Source of the DNA: Muribaculaceae bacterium
GTDB lineage: Bacteria > Bacteroidota > Bacteroidia > Bacteroidales > Muribaculaceae
Direction of reading: 5' to 3'
Length of the DNA: 64,000 nucleotides
NCBI GenBank assembly: GCA_023663365.1
Contig: JAMPHP010000001.1
Location: forward strand, 591,183 to 655,182
Below are positions 50,033-58,998 of the stretch, one piece after another (within the stretch, counting starts at the first letter, position 1; every line of letters begins with the position of its first letter). A model generated the notes under the pieces. That model saw only the letters and a list, made by a program, of their open reading frames with translations. It was not told where the DNA came from and ran no database searches. The translations under genes were made by a program, and so were the position numbers.

Positions 50033-52882
50033 ATGAACACCAACACAGAACCGACACACATAGCCGACGACGGCACAAGCGGTAAGATAGTAGTTACCGG
50101 TGCCCGTGTCAATAATCTCCGCAACATTGATGTGGAGATTCCTCATAATAAGCTCACTGTAATCACGGGTCTCTCCGGCTCGGGAAAATCGTCGCTCGCC
50201 TTCGACACCATCTTCGCCGAAGGTCAGCGCCGCTATATCGAGACCTTCTCGGCGTACGCCCGAAATATGCTCGGCTCACTCGAGCGACCCGATGTGGACA
50301 GCATCACCGGCCTGTGCCCGGTGATTGCCATTGAGCAAAAGACGGTGAACCGCAACCCGCGAAGCACCATAGGCACCACCACAGAAATTTACGATTTCCT
50401 CCGACTGCTCTTTGCACGCATAGGGCGGGCACGCAGCTACATATCCGGGCTGGAGATGGTGAAATATACCGATGAGAAAATCGTTGAGCTCATCACCGAG
50501 AAATATGAAGGGCGCAAGATCTATATCCTCGCGCCCCTTGTGAAGAACCGCAAGGGCCACTACAAGGAGCTTTTCGAGCAGTTGCTTAAGAAAGGATTTC
50601 TCAATGTGCGCGTCGACGGCGAACTCACCGAGATACGCCGCGATATGCGCCTCGACCGCTACCGCAACCACTCGGTGGAGCTCGTGATTGACCGCCTGAA
50701 GGTGTCGGGCAAAGACGGCGAGCGTTTGCTGGCATCGGTGCAGAATGCCCTCGACCAAGGCGACAAGGAGCTGATGGTCTACGATGTGGAAGCCGATGAG
50801 CCCGCATATTACAGCCAGGAACTCGTCGACCCCGCCACCGGTATTTCTTACCACGACCCGGCGCCGCACAACTTCTCGTTCAACTCTCCGCAGGGTGCAT
50901 GTCCGCGGTGCAAAGGTCTCGGATATGTCAACATCATCGACCGCTCCAAGATAGTGCCCGACGAAAAACTTTCGATTCACGGTGGAGCACTCGTGCCTCT
51001 GGGCAAATACAAGGACACGGTGCTTTTCATGCAGCTCAGGGCGATACTCGAGAGCTATGGCTATAATCTCAAGACACCTTTCAAAGACCTCCCCGACGAG
51101 GTGGTCGACGAGATATTCAACGGCACCACCTCCGTGCCGAGGCTCGAAGGCAGCACGGCATCGGCACTCGACTTCTTCCGCTCATTCGATGGCATAATCA
51201 AGATACTTGAGAACCAGACCGACGAGGATGCCGGCTACAAGGCTCGCAAATGGAGCGGGCAGTTCTACTCTCGCTGCACTTGCCCCGAGTGCAATGGCGA
51301 CAGACTCAAGCGCGAGGCTCTGCATTTCTTCGTCGACGGGCACAACATCGCCGAGCTTTGCCGCCTCGACATCGCCGAGCTGTCGAAGTGGGCCGACTCT
51401 GTGATGACACGCCTCTCCGAGCGCGATGCACATATAGCGGCGGAGATTGTGAAGGAGATTTCGGCGAGACTTCATTTCCTCATAGATGTAGGTCTCGACT
51501 ACCTGCAGCTCAACCGCAACTCGGCCACACTCTCGGGCGGCGAAAGCCAGCGCATCAGGCTTGCCTCGCAGATGGGCTCGGAGCTTGTCAATGTGCTTTA
51601 TATCCTCGATGAGCCCTCAATCGGTCTGCATCAGCGAGATAACCACCGGCTCATATCCTCGCTCGAGCGCCTGCGCGATGCTTTCAACACCGTGATAGTG
51701 GTGGAGCACGACCGCGACATAATGCTTCAGGCCGACTATATCGTGGATATAGGTCCGGGGGCAGGTCGCCGTGGCGGCAAAGTGGTGTTTCAAGGAACTC
51801 CAAAAGAGCTCCTTGCCACCGATACGGTGACGGCTCAATACCTCAACGGAAGCCGTACCTTGCCCACCCCGACAGTGCGACGCAAGGGCTCCGGCAAGAC
51901 GCTCACCGTGCGCGGTGCCCGCGGACACAATCTTAAGAACGTTGACTTCACCATACCGCTCGGCACATTGACTGTGGTGGCCGGCGTCTCGGGTTCGGGT
52001 AAATCATCGCTCGTCGGAGGCACCTTGCAGCCTGCGTTGAGCCGCCATTTCTATCGCTCCGAGGCCGAACCGCTGCCTTACGACAGTATCGAAGGGCTTG
52101 AGAACATCGACAAGGTGATAAACGTGGATCAATCGCCGCTCGGACGCACCCCGCGCTCCAACCCCGCGACCTACACCGGCGTATTTACTGATATCCGCAA
52201 CCTCTTCGTGGGCCTTCCCGAAGCCAAGATACGCGGCTATAAGCCCGGTCGCTTCTCTTTCAACGTGGCCGGAGGCCGATGCGAGGCTTGTGCCGGCAAT
52301 GGCTATAAGACCATAGAAATGAACTTCCTGCCCGATGTGCTCATACCCTGCGAAGAGTGCCACGGCAAGCGCTACAACCGCGAAACCCTCGAGGTGCGCT
52401 TCAAAGGCAAGTCGATAGCCGATGTACTCGACATGACCGTGAACCAGGCCGTCGAGTTTTTCTCAGGTATCCCCGCCATCTACAAGAAGATAAAAGTGCT
52501 GCAGGAAATCGGACTCGGCTATATCAAACTCGGGCAGCCTTCGTCGACCCTCTCCGGCGGCGAGAACCAGCGTGTGAAACTTGCCACCGAACTTGCCCGA
52601 CGCGATACCGGGCGCACCCTCTTTATCCTCGACGAGCCCACCACAGGCCTCCACTTCGACGACATCCGCACACTCATGGGCATCATTGACCGCCTTGTGG
52701 AGCGCGGCAACACCGTGCTTGTGATAGAGCATAACCTCGATGTGGTCCGCATGGCCGATTACGTCGTGGATATGGGGCCCGACGGTGGTGCGGCGGGTGG
52801 TACTATAGTTGCGCAGGGTACACCCGAAGAAGTCGCCGCGAGCGATTCGCCCACAGCGCCATTCCTCCGCAGCGAGCTATGA
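50033..52882 (+). CDS. uvrA: Excinuclease ABC subunit A (UvrA)
   Basis: This protein has 949 residues from the ATG at 50033; an ATG at 50015 would overlap the previous gene. It recognises bulky DNA damage and loads UvrB. Two ABC ATPase modules are visible: Walker A GLSGSGKSSLAFDT (about 45) with signature TLSGGESQRIRLASQ (about 500), and GVSGSGKSSLVGGT (about 650) with STLSGGENQRVKLATE (about 843). The C-terminal zinc module is intact (CEACAGNGYKT and CEECHGKRYN). The N-terminal zinc site has only its second pair (CPRCKG at about 290); the first CxxC pair is replaced by YYSQELVDPATGISY. Confidence 0.94.
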   Translation: MNTNTEPTHIADDGTSGKIVVTGARVNNLRNIDVEIPHNKLTVITGLSGSGKSSLAFDTIFAEGQRRYIETFSAYARNMLGSLERPDVDSITGLCPVIAIEQKTVNRNPRSTIGTTTEIYDFLRLLFARIGRARSYISGLEMVKYTDEKIVELITEKYEGRKIYILAPLVKNRKGHYKELFEQLLKKGFLNVRVDGELTEIRRDMRLDRYRNHSVELVIDRLKVSGKDGERLLASVQNALDQGDKELMVYDVEADEPAYYSQELVDPATGISYHDPAPHNFSFNSPQGACPRCKGLGYVNIIDRSKIVPDEKLSIHGGALVPLGKYKDTVLFMQLRAILESYGYNLKTPFKDLPDEVVDEIFNGTTSVPRLEGSTASALDFFRSFDGIIKILENQTDEDAGYKARKWSGQFYSRCTCPECNGDRLKREALHFFVDGHNIAELCRLDIAELSKWADSVMTRLSERDAHIAAEIVKEISARLHFLIDVGLDYLQLNRNSATLSGGESQRIRLASQMGSELVNVLYILDEPSIGLHQRDNHRLISSLERLRDAFNTVIVVEHDRDIMLQADYIVDIGPGAGRRGGKVVFQGTPKELLATDTVTAQYLNGSRTLPTPTVRRKGSGKTLTVRGARGHNLKNVDFTIPLGTLTVVAGVSGSGKSSLVGGTLQPALSRHFYRSEAEPLPYDSIEGLENIDKVINVDQSPLGRTPRSNPATYTGVFTDIRNLFVGLPEAKIRGYKPGRFSFNVAGGRCEACAGNGYKTIEMNFLPDVLIPCEECHGKRYNRETLEVRFKGKSIADVLDMTVNQAVEFFSGIPAIYKKIKVLQEIGLGYIKLGQPSSTLSGGENQRVKLATELARRDTGRTLFILDEPTTGLHFDDIRTLMGIIDRLVERGNTVLVIEHNLDVVRMADYVVDMGPDGGAAGGTIVAQGTPEEVAASDSPTAPFLRSEL

Positions 52883-53685
52883 AAGGATTGGATGATATAG
52901 AGCGAGCCATAGAGGCCCGCCACTCGGTGCGCTCCTTTGATGGCCGCGCAGTGTCGGCCGATGTGCTGCACCGATTGATTGACAGTACTTTGGCCGCCGA
53001 CAATCCATTCGGCAACTCTTATGCTCTGAACGTGCATGATTTTGCCCTCACAGGACCTCAGCGCCCCGGCACTTATGGCACTATCTCGGGTGCATCCACC
53101 TACCTCATGCTTGCCTGCTCCGCAGCGCCCGAGAGCGTTCTCGCCATGGGTTTCGCCGGTGAGTATCTTGCGCTTGCCGCCACTGAAGAGGGTATAGGCA
53201 GCTGCTGGATAGGGGGCACCTTCAAGGCCTCGGCTTTTGAGCGAGTGTGCAGTGCTCCTGCCGGAATGGCCCTGAAAGCCGTGATGCCACTGGGATATCC
53301 TGCCGCGCGGCAGAGCCTGCGCGCACGCCTCACGGGCCGCCTACTCGGGGCTTCGCGACGCAAACCCTTCGGCGAGCTATTCTATAAAGATAAGTTTGAC
53401 ACGCCATTGTCGGAAGTCGCTCCCTATGCACATGCGCTGGCTATGATGCGCCTGGCACCATCGTCGGTCAACTCACAGCCTTGGCGTGCGGTGCTTGTGG
53501 GCGACACTGTCCATTTTTACTACCGCGACAAGAGCTCTTACGCGCTCCTCGACATGGGCATAGGGCTTTGCCACTTCTATTTGGCGGCACCTCCTGGGCG
53601 CTTTCTGCAACTTGACGATGCACCGCCTTCTCCAGGTCAGTGCCGCTATCTGATGTCCTATAAGGCGCTACCTCAAAGGCTCTGA
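52879..53685 (+). CDS. Nitroreductase family protein
   Basis: This 268-residue FMN-binding fold shows IERAIEARHSVRSFDGRAV at the N-terminus, with LAATEEGIGSCWIGG near residue 110 and LAPSSVNSQPWRAVL near 197. The layout, with two half-domains in one chain, fits the TM1586-type nitroreductase group. The substrate is unknown. It overlaps uvrA by four bases (ATGA), so it is translated with it. Its 3' end overlaps the convergent oxidase gene by 13 bases. Confidence 0.82.
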   Translation: MKGLDDIERAIEARHSVRSFDGRAVSADVLHRLIDSTLAADNPFGNSYALNVHDFALTGPQRPGTYGTISGASTYLMLACSAAPESVLAMGFAGEYLALAATEEGIGSCWIGGTFKASAFERVCSAPAGMALKAVMPLGYPAARQSLRARLTGRLLGASRRKPFGELFYKDKFDTPLSEVAPYAHALAMMRLAPSSVNSQPWRAVLVGDTVHFYYRDKSSYALLDMGIGLCHFYLAAPPGRFLQLDDAPPSPGQCRYLMSYKALPQRL

Positions 53686-54161
53686 TTGACAAGCTCGATT
53701 GATTGCTTGCCGCTCAGCCGCTCTATGGTCAGTTCGAGCATCATGCATCGGGAGTAGTTGCGGGCGATTTCTTTCTTTAACCCTTCATCGTCATCGGGAT
53801 TGCAGCGGCGCCCCAGCAGCTCGATGGCGCGTATCTTCTCGGCTTCATCGTCGATAATCCGTATAGTGCCAAAGGCTATCACGCTCTTGAAATATGTGGT
53901 GTATGTTTCGGGGTGAATATCATCCTGAGCTATTACCGTGAAACACGCCATGGGGTTCTGCGAGAGTAAATCCACCTTGTGGCCCGTCAATGCAGAGTGA
54001 AAGTATAGTTTGCCATCGGCGTAGACATGGCTCAGCGGCACTCCGTAGGGGTGCATGTCGTGGCCGCACAATGCCAGGACTCCGGCAGTGGCGGAGCGGA
54101 GTATTTCGATGCAGTTTTCTTCGGAGAGTTGCTGCCTGAACCGGCGCATTTTTCGTTCCAT
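53673..54161 (-). CDS. Pyridoxamine 5'-phosphate oxidase-like flavin-binding protein
   Basis: This protein has 162 residues from the ATG at 54161. MRRFRQQLSEENCIEILRSA, GVLALCGHDMHPYGVPLSHVYADGKLYFHSA and GHKVDLLSQNPMACFTVI are typical of the split-barrel PNPOx-like group (nitroimidazole-resistance NimA-like branch). It probably binds FMN and reduces small molecules; a vitamin B6 role is unlikely from sequence alone. The start codon shares its A with the stop of the SMR gene (TGATG), indicating coupling. Confidence 0.83.
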   Translation of the reverse strand: MERKMRRFRQQLSEENCIEILRSATAGVLALCGHDMHPYGVPLSHVYADGKLYFHSALTGHKVDLLSQNPMACFTVIAQDDIHPETYTTYFKSVIAFGTIRIIDDEAEKIRAIELLGRRCNPDDDEGLKKEIARNYSRCMMLELTIERLSGKQSIELVNQSL

Positions 54162-54484
54162 CAGTGCATTAATTTGAGGCCTATAATCGAGAGAATCAAT
54201 GTGGTGATGAAGAAGATTCTCCAGAATGTGGCCGGTTCGTTGAAGAATAGGATACCTACGACGACGGTTCCGACAGCTCCTATGCCGGTCCATACGGGAT
54301 AGGCCGTGCCTATCGGTATCGACTGCACTGCTTTCGACAGCAATACCATGCTGAGGGTGAGGCACAGAAGAAAACCGAGACCCCACAAGCACCAAAGAGT
54401 GCCTGACAAGCCTTTCATCTTGCCGAGGCAAAATGCAAATCCCGTCTCAAAGCATCCGGCGATAATGAGAAGAAGCCAATTCAT
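54161..54484 (-). CDS. Small multidrug resistance exporter, Gdx/SugE-like guanidinium exporter
   Basis: This protein has 107 residues from the ATG at 54484 and four helices. The central Glu in LLLIIAGCFETGFAFCLGKM (about residue 13), SIPIGTAYPVWTGIGAVGTV and IIGLKLMH match the SugE/Gdx branch rather than EmrE. Gdx proteins export guanidinium in exchange for protons. I see no guanidine riboswitch in the 64-base gap to rtcB. A longer upstream frame is a shadow of rtcB. Confidence 0.83.
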   Translation of the reverse strand: MNWLLLIIAGCFETGFAFCLGKMKGLSGTLWCLWGLGFLLCLTLSMVLLSKAVQSIPIGTAYPVWTGIGAVGTVVVGILFFNEPATFWRIFFITTLILSIIGLKLMH

Positions 54485-54548
54485 ACAGGTAAGTGGTAAG
54501 TGACAAAATTTACACAAAATTAGTGAAAATAGTTCGGCCGGCAATGCG

Positions 54549-55805
54549 CTACTTTGAGGCTTTGAAATTAAAGATGGGCCTGATGACAGTGTCGATGCTG
54601 ACAGTAGGGCCAATGTTGGCGATGATCTCGGCAGTAGGTTTGTATGCCATGGGCGATTCGTCGCGGGTGAAGTCGTTGACACTTTCCGAGTATATGCCTT
54701 GCATGGCCTCTTCAAAGTCGGCCATTGTGATTTGAGCGTAAGCCTGAGTGCGGCTGAGAACTCGTCCTGCGCCATGTGGTGCCGAGTAGTTCCAGTCGGG
54801 ATTTCCTTTTCCGATACATATCAGCGAACCATCGCGCATGTTCATGGGTATGATGCATCGCTCACCCTTTCCGGCCGAAATAGCGCCTTTGCGAATCAGA
54901 TTGTCGTCGCTGATATAGTTATGTATGCTTTCAAATTCATCCACGACATCCACTCCGGGGAAGAAGCGCAGGAGCAAGAGCGAGATGAGCCTGCGGTTGA
55001 GGACAGCCCACTGCTGGCATATACGCATGTCGTGGAGATAATCCTCGCGAGCGTCGCCCTCCAGGTAGCACAGCTCGGCGGGCAACACGGGCTCGGCCTC
55101 CTTCTGCTCCTTGCGCATCTTCTTGATCACGCCCTGCAGCTCGGAGCGCCGTCCTGCCGCTTTGTATTCTTCGATAGTACGTGCGATGAGCGCTTCAAAG
55201 TCGTCGGCGCCTTCCGTCAAGTGCTTGACGGCACGCTTCTGGTAGATGTCGGCCACTTGCTTGCCAAGGTTGCGGGAGCCTGTGTGTATCACAAGGTATA
55301 CGTTGCCCTCGTCGTCCTTATCCAGCTCGATGAAGTGGTTGCCTCCGCCAAGCGAGCCGATAGCCTTGTTGATGCGGCTTGTATTTAATAGCTCGCGATA
55401 GCATCGGAGTTCGGTCACCATAGCTTTCGCCTGGCGGTAAATATCCATTTCTTCGTCGACAAGCTGCTTGAAGCCGAACTTATCTTCGCGTACAATCATG
55501 CCGGAGGGCACATTGGAGCGGATATGCTCGTGAAAAGCGTGAAAGTCGATGCCGTCGATTTTGCCGAGATTCAATACCCTCATACCGCATCCGATATCGA
55601 CGCCTACGATATTGGGGATGACCTTGTCGCCAAGGTCTCCGGTGAAACCTATCACGCAGCCGGCGCCGGCATGTACATCGGGCATGATGCGGATTTTCTT
55701 GTCGGAGAAAACGTCGATTGACAGAAGCCGCTGAATCTGATTGATAGCGGACTCTTCCACGTTGTCGGTAAAAATCTTTACATTGTGACCTTCAATAGTT
55801 TTCAT
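54549..55805 (-). CDS. rtcB: RNA-splicing ligase RtcB
   Basis: This protein has 418 residues from the ATG at 55805. RtcB joins 2',3'-cyclic phosphate or 3'-phosphate and 5'-OH RNA ends using GTP and manganese. Visible motifs: IMPDVHAGAGCVIGF (metal Asp), IVGVDIGCGMRV (metal Cys), GSLGGGNHFIELD, VIHTGSRNLGKQV, and SAPHGAGRVLSR carrying the His that is guanylylated. No archease gene is adjacent. The frame extends to 55964 without stop, but that part crosses a terminator hairpin and has no homology I recognise, so the ATG is preferred. Confidence 0.92.
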   Translation of the reverse strand: MKTIEGHNVKIFTDNVEESAINQIQRLLSIDVFSDKKIRIMPDVHAGAGCVIGFTGDLGDKVIPNIVGVDIGCGMRVLNLGKIDGIDFHAFHEHIRSNVPSGMIVREDKFGFKQLVDEEMDIYRQAKAMVTELRCYRELLNTSRINKAIGSLGGGNHFIELDKDDEGNVYLVIHTGSRNLGKQVADIYQKRAVKHLTEGADDFEALIARTIEEYKAAGRRSELQGVIKKMRKEQKEAEPVLPAELCYLEGDAREDYLHDMRICQQWAVLNRRLISLLLLRFFPGVDVVDEFESIHNYISDDNLIRKGAISAGKGERCIIPMNMRDGSLICIGKGNPDWNYSAPHGAGRVLSRTQAYAQITMADFEEAMQGIYSESVNDFTRDESPMAYKPTAEIIANIGPTVSIDTVIRPIFNFKASK

Positions 55806-55831
55806 ATCTTGATATAAAATGATAGTTGGAG

Positions 55832-55866
55832 AAAAAAACGGCGGGAAGCAAGATTGCCCCCCGCCG
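55832..55866 (-). terminator. Intrinsic terminator in front of rtcB (attenuator candidate)
   Basis: On the - strand a 7-bp GC stem (55866-55860 with 55845-55839, CGGCGGG/CCCGCCG) with an inner GCAA/TTGC stem is followed by seven T (55838-55832). It ends 27 bases before the rtcB ATG. It either ends an upstream transcript or controls read-through into rtcB. Confidence 0.75.
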
Positions 55867-56167
55867 CCGGGCACAGCTGTCGTGTGATGAACACCACAAA
55901 ATCGAGACCAAGAGCAAAATCGAGACCCCGACACTGCATCAAGAACAAGAACAGCCTCCGACAATCAAGTCTTCCACGGCTTCACGGCTGGCAAAAGTTG
56001 CAGGCCGATGCGGTGCAGTACGGACAATTTACGATAACATATGCTATCTTGATTAGCAATTATGCCGTCGTCGAATACGGCGAAATCCCGATGTGGAAAG
56101 GTGTCATCTTTTTGACATTCGGAGCCTTCCATCGCAATCGGATTCTCAGGCTCCTGCCGCGCCCTTA
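55867..56167 (-). other. Non-coding leader or small RNA region upstream of rtcB
   Basis: About 300 bases between the 295-residue protein gene and the terminator hold no gene I can support. A 13-base direct repeat with 18-base period (CAAAATCGAGACC at 55897-55909 and 55915-55927) lies close to the terminator. A GGAGCC/GGCTCC stem (56121-56126 with 56149-56154) lies just after the upstream stop. The content fits a structured leader or a terminated small RNA, not a known class. Confidence 0.45.
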
Positions 56168-57055
56168 TTACTTGCCGAGGTGGGCTACTTCATCGTAAAT
56201 ACCTGCAAGAGTGTCGGGTATCACAATCTTCAGGTTGCCAATCTCGCGTGCGCGTTTCTTTTTGTAGGTCGACATTTCATTTTGAATTCGGGAGATTTCC
56301 GATTGATACTCATCATACTCGTCGGCATAGGTTGTGCGAGCCTCTATCTCCGACTCCATGATTGCCTTCCGGCAGTTGAACTTAATGGCATTGAGCGATG
56401 CCTGAATTTCACGAAACTCCTTCTGCACATCGAAAAATACCTCGTCGACCTGCGCCGGCTCCACAGTTGGAGTGTAGGTGTAGAGTAGGGCATCGCGCCC
56501 TTCGCCCACGATAGCCTTGGGGTTCTTCATGCGATTGTAGAGTAGCTCGCGGGCATTGGCAAGAGCGCCGCCGGGATGTACGGCCTTGCCAAGGACAGCG
56601 GCCAAAGCCTCGAGGGAGTAGAAGCGCTTGCGCTCCTCAATCGAGAGAGAAGCATAGTATTCGTCGTCGGTGAGTATCTCTCCGAGCTTCGGCACCTTGG
56701 TTTTTTCGATGCCCTGCTGCTTCATGAAGTCGTCGATAGTAAGGTCTTCAAGTTCACTCAGAAGCCTTTCCTTGGCTTTGATAGCTTCGCGGAGCCATGC
56801 AATGAGAGAATTTGCTTTTGCTATGGAGTGCAGCTGAGCCTTAATCTTGTCGAGTGACTCTGCCGAATCTCCCCGGTTGAGCTCATTGGCTGAGTCGCTT
56901 CCGATGAGAGCTACAGAAGTTGAATAGAGAGTCAGGTCGGCAAGAGAAGCTTCGACCTCCCGCACCATTTCCTTGGCCAGATTGGCTATGTGGTTGGCCG
57001 AAGTCGAAGTCAATCCTTTGCCTTCCGAAGAGAAGAAAATCATGTCTTTTTTCAT
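56168..57055 (-). CDS. Hypothetical coiled-coil protein upstream of rtcB
   Basis: This is a 295-residue soluble, helix-rich protein. Coiled-coil character is seen at about 20-115 (MVREVEASLADL, then KAKERLLSELEDLTIDDFMK) and 205-275 (FFDVQKEFREIQASLNAI, then YDEYQSEISRIQNEMSTYKK). The centre contains SLEALAAVLGKAVHPGGALA. I do not recognise a family or active site. It is divergent from the WYL regulator (about 136 bases between start codons), the arrangement expected for a regulator and its target, and lies upstream of rtcB on the same strand. Confidence 0.75.
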   Translation of the reverse strand: MKKDMIFFSSEGKGLTSTSANHIANLAKEMVREVEASLADLTLYSTSVALIGSDSANELNRGDSAESLDKIKAQLHSIAKANSLIAWLREAIKAKERLLSELEDLTIDDFMKQQGIEKTKVPKLGEILTDDEYYASLSIEERKRFYSLEALAAVLGKAVHPGGALANARELLYNRMKNPKAIVGEGRDALLYTYTPTVEPAQVDEVFFDVQKEFREIQASLNAIKFNCRKAIMESEIEARTTYADEYDEYQSEISRIQNEMSTYKKKRAREIGNLKIVIPDTLAGIYDEVAHLGK

Positions 57056-57172
57056 AGTGTTGGCTATTTGGTTTGTTCAGTTTAAGAGTCCATTGCCGTA
57101 CTTTTCGTTGGTTAACGGTACAAAATTATGCAGCTCCTGCGCAATTATTCTGCGTAGATCGAAAAAAATAAT

Positions 57173-57180
57173 TATTTTTG
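57173..57180 (+). promoter_or_regulatory. TAnnTTTG (-7-like) element of the WYL regulator
   Basis: TATTTTTG is a full match to TAnnTTTG and ends 11 bases before the ATG at 57192. No good -33 TTTG is seen at 19-21 bases upstream. Confidence 0.45.
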
Positions 57181-57191
57181 CAAAAAACATT

Positions 57192-58205
57192 ATGGCTCAG
57201 AACAAAAATGCACTGCTGAGATACCGCACCATCGACCGCTGCCTGCGCAATACCGGAAGGCGATGGACACTGCACGACCTTGTGGACGCTTGCAGCGATG
57301 CATTGTACGAATACGAGGGCAAACAGGATTCGGTGAGCCTTCGCACGGTGCAGCTCGACATACAGATGATGCGCTCTGATCGCCTTGGCTATGAGGCTCC
57401 GATAGAAGTGTACGATAAAAAGTACTACCGATATTCCGACCCTGATTATTCGATCAGCAACCGCCCGCTGTCGCAGCACGACATCGACGTGCTCAACCGC
57501 ACTATTGATCTTTTGCGCCGCTTCGATGAGTTCGACCGCTTTCACGACATGGCCGACGTGGTGAACCGACTCCAGGACAAGGTGGCCACTGCCACCAAGC
57601 GCCCTCCGATAGTCGACTTTGAGCGCAATCCCAATCTCAAAGGACTGGGCTATCTCAATCCACTCTACGACATGATTGCCGGCCGTCGGACGGTGTGCAT
57701 CAACTACCGCTCATTCAATTCGCGAAAGCCTGTGCCTTATGTGCTCTATCCCCATCTGCTGAAAGAGTATCGCAACCGTTGGTTTGTGTTCGGTTCGCGT
57801 GTCGGTGATATGAAGCTCTTCAATCTCGCCCTCGACCGTATCGTAGACATTCATGACTGCCCCGATATACCATATCAGTCAAATCCCGATTTTGGTGAAG
57901 ATTTCTTCGACGACGTGGTCGGCGTGACCAAGCACTCGCGTCTGAAACGGGAGAAGATAGTGTTGCGCGCCGATGCTTCGCAGGCGAGCTATATCCTCAC
58001 CAAGCCCATCCACTCTTCGCAGCGGCTTGTTGAGAACGAAAAATCAAGCGGGTCGATGACCTTTGAGCTCGATGTGGTGGTGAATTGGGAATTGGTGGCA
58101 GTACTGCTTGGATTTGGTGCCGGCATCAAAGTCCTTGCTCCGACATCGCTTGCCAAGCAGTTGGGCGACATCTATAAGAAAGCCGCAAGCCTCTATTCGG
58201 AATAA
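57192..58205 (+). CDS. WYL-domain transcriptional regulator
   Basis: This protein has 337 residues from the ATG at 57192. The N-terminal winged helix is ALLRYRTIDRCLRNTGRRWT and VSLRTVQLDIQMMRSDRLGYEAPI. The WYL domain lies at about 160-260 (VCINYRSFNSRKPVPYVLYPHLLKEYRNRWFVFG) and a WCX-like C-terminal extension at 260-330. WYL proteins bind nucleotide or DNA ligands and often control defence, DNA-damage or RNA-repair genes. It is divergent from the coiled-coil gene and convergent with the membrane protein gene. Upstream in-frame starts fall in the divergent gene and are rejected. Confidence 0.88.
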   Translation: MAQNKNALLRYRTIDRCLRNTGRRWTLHDLVDACSDALYEYEGKQDSVSLRTVQLDIQMMRSDRLGYEAPIEVYDKKYYRYSDPDYSISNRPLSQHDIDVLNRTIDLLRRFDEFDRFHDMADVVNRLQDKVATATKRPPIVDFERNPNLKGLGYLNPLYDMIAGRRTVCINYRSFNSRKPVPYVLYPHLLKEYRNRWFVFGSRVGDMKLFNLALDRIVDIHDCPDIPYQSNPDFGEDFFDDVVGVTKHSRLKREKIVLRADASQASYILTKPIHSSQRLVENEKSSGSMTFELDVVVNWELVAVLLGFGAGIKVLAPTSLAKQLGDIYKKAASLYSE

Positions 58206-58221
58206 AACGTTTTTGCGACAA

Positions 58222-58998
58222 TCAACCGAAAGACGATCCGTCGCCGCCGTCGGAGGTCTGGCTGCCGTCAGCAGAGCCGCAGAAAAGCCCGCAGATGAAT
58301 TCTATCGGAGCGCCGGACGAATTACTGTCACTTGCTTTGCGTTGATTGTCGATGTCAAAATCATCGTCTTCCCACACCAGGCCGGGAAGGTCGAAGTAAT
58401 CTTTCGGCACCCGTTTTTTCTTGATTGTTACCTCGCAACAGACATCGCAGCCCACCTCTTTCGGGAGATTGGCCTTCGCCATTATGTCAACTATTTCGAG
58501 ATTTTGAATTGAGGCTTCGTAGACATAGTTGTAAATGCCATCACTGAAATGAAAACTCTCGAGCCGATCGACATTGTCCTTCGCCCAATCGACTACGTCT
58601 GTTCTCCATCTGATATAGTTGGCGTTTTCTTTAAGCTGCGGAAGATATTCGGGGTAGTCAAAGCAAAAATCGCTTATGAGCTTATATTTCCAACTTAAAG
58701 AAGAATATGGATATAGGAGCTCTCTATCCAAAATTTTAAACTGTGCTTCAGCTTCATTCTCTTGAAACTCTTCGGCATATCCCGGATCTGTCGGTAGGTC
58801 GATGGTGTGGTTTATTTGGTTTATCGCCTTTGGGATTGTCAGGATTAAGAGCGCAGTTACGGGAGTAAAAAACAAGAGCGCTAAGAAAAACGCCTGAAAC
58901 GGTGTGCCCGGTTTCATCCACTCCAGGAACCATGTCCAAAAAATGACGACTCCGATAAGCGCCAACAAACAAATCCAATTTTTAGTCCGTACTGTCAT
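58222..58998 (-). CDS. Hypothetical two-helix membrane protein with Cys/Gly/Ser-rich tail
   Basis: This 258-residue protein has two N-terminal membrane helices (8-25 and 35-55) and a soluble acidic domain. VGCDVCCEVTIKKKR lies at about 182, and the tail after about 215 is rich in Ser, Gly and Asp and ends GGDGSSFG. The tail resembles those of holin- or TPM-like Gly-rich proteins, but I cannot assign a family. It has a strong Shine-Dalgarno sequence (AAAGGAG on the - strand, 59012-59006, seven bases before the ATG), rare in this phylum. It is convergent with the WYL gene (17 bases apart). Confidence 0.7.
   Translation of the reverse strand: MTVRTKNWICLLALIGVVIFWTWFLEWMKPGTPFQAFFLALLFFTPVTALLILTIPKAINQINHTIDLPTDPGYAEEFQENEAEAQFKILDRELLYPYSSLSWKYKLISDFCFDYPEYLPQLKENANYIRWRTDVVDWAKDNVDRLESFHFSDGIYNYVYEASIQNLEIVDIMAKANLPKEVGCDVCCEVTIKKKRVPKDYFDLPGLVWEDDDFDIDNQRKASDSNSSGAPIEFICGLFCGSADGSQTSDGGDGSSFG

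Noticed and set aside
55897..55927. Start of a CRISPR array from the 13-base direct repeat
   Set aside because: Only two units with an 18-base period and no spacers; not a CRISPR structure.
55806..55964. N-terminal extension of rtcB
   Set aside because: It would cross the terminator stem and T-run, uses a TTG start, and RtcB proteins start at the ATG-encoded MKTIEG-like region.
55826..56198. Two overlapping + strand frames of 76 and 114 residues in the rtcB leader
   Set aside because: Composition looks random, no start context, no domain; the region is better read as non-coding on the - strand.
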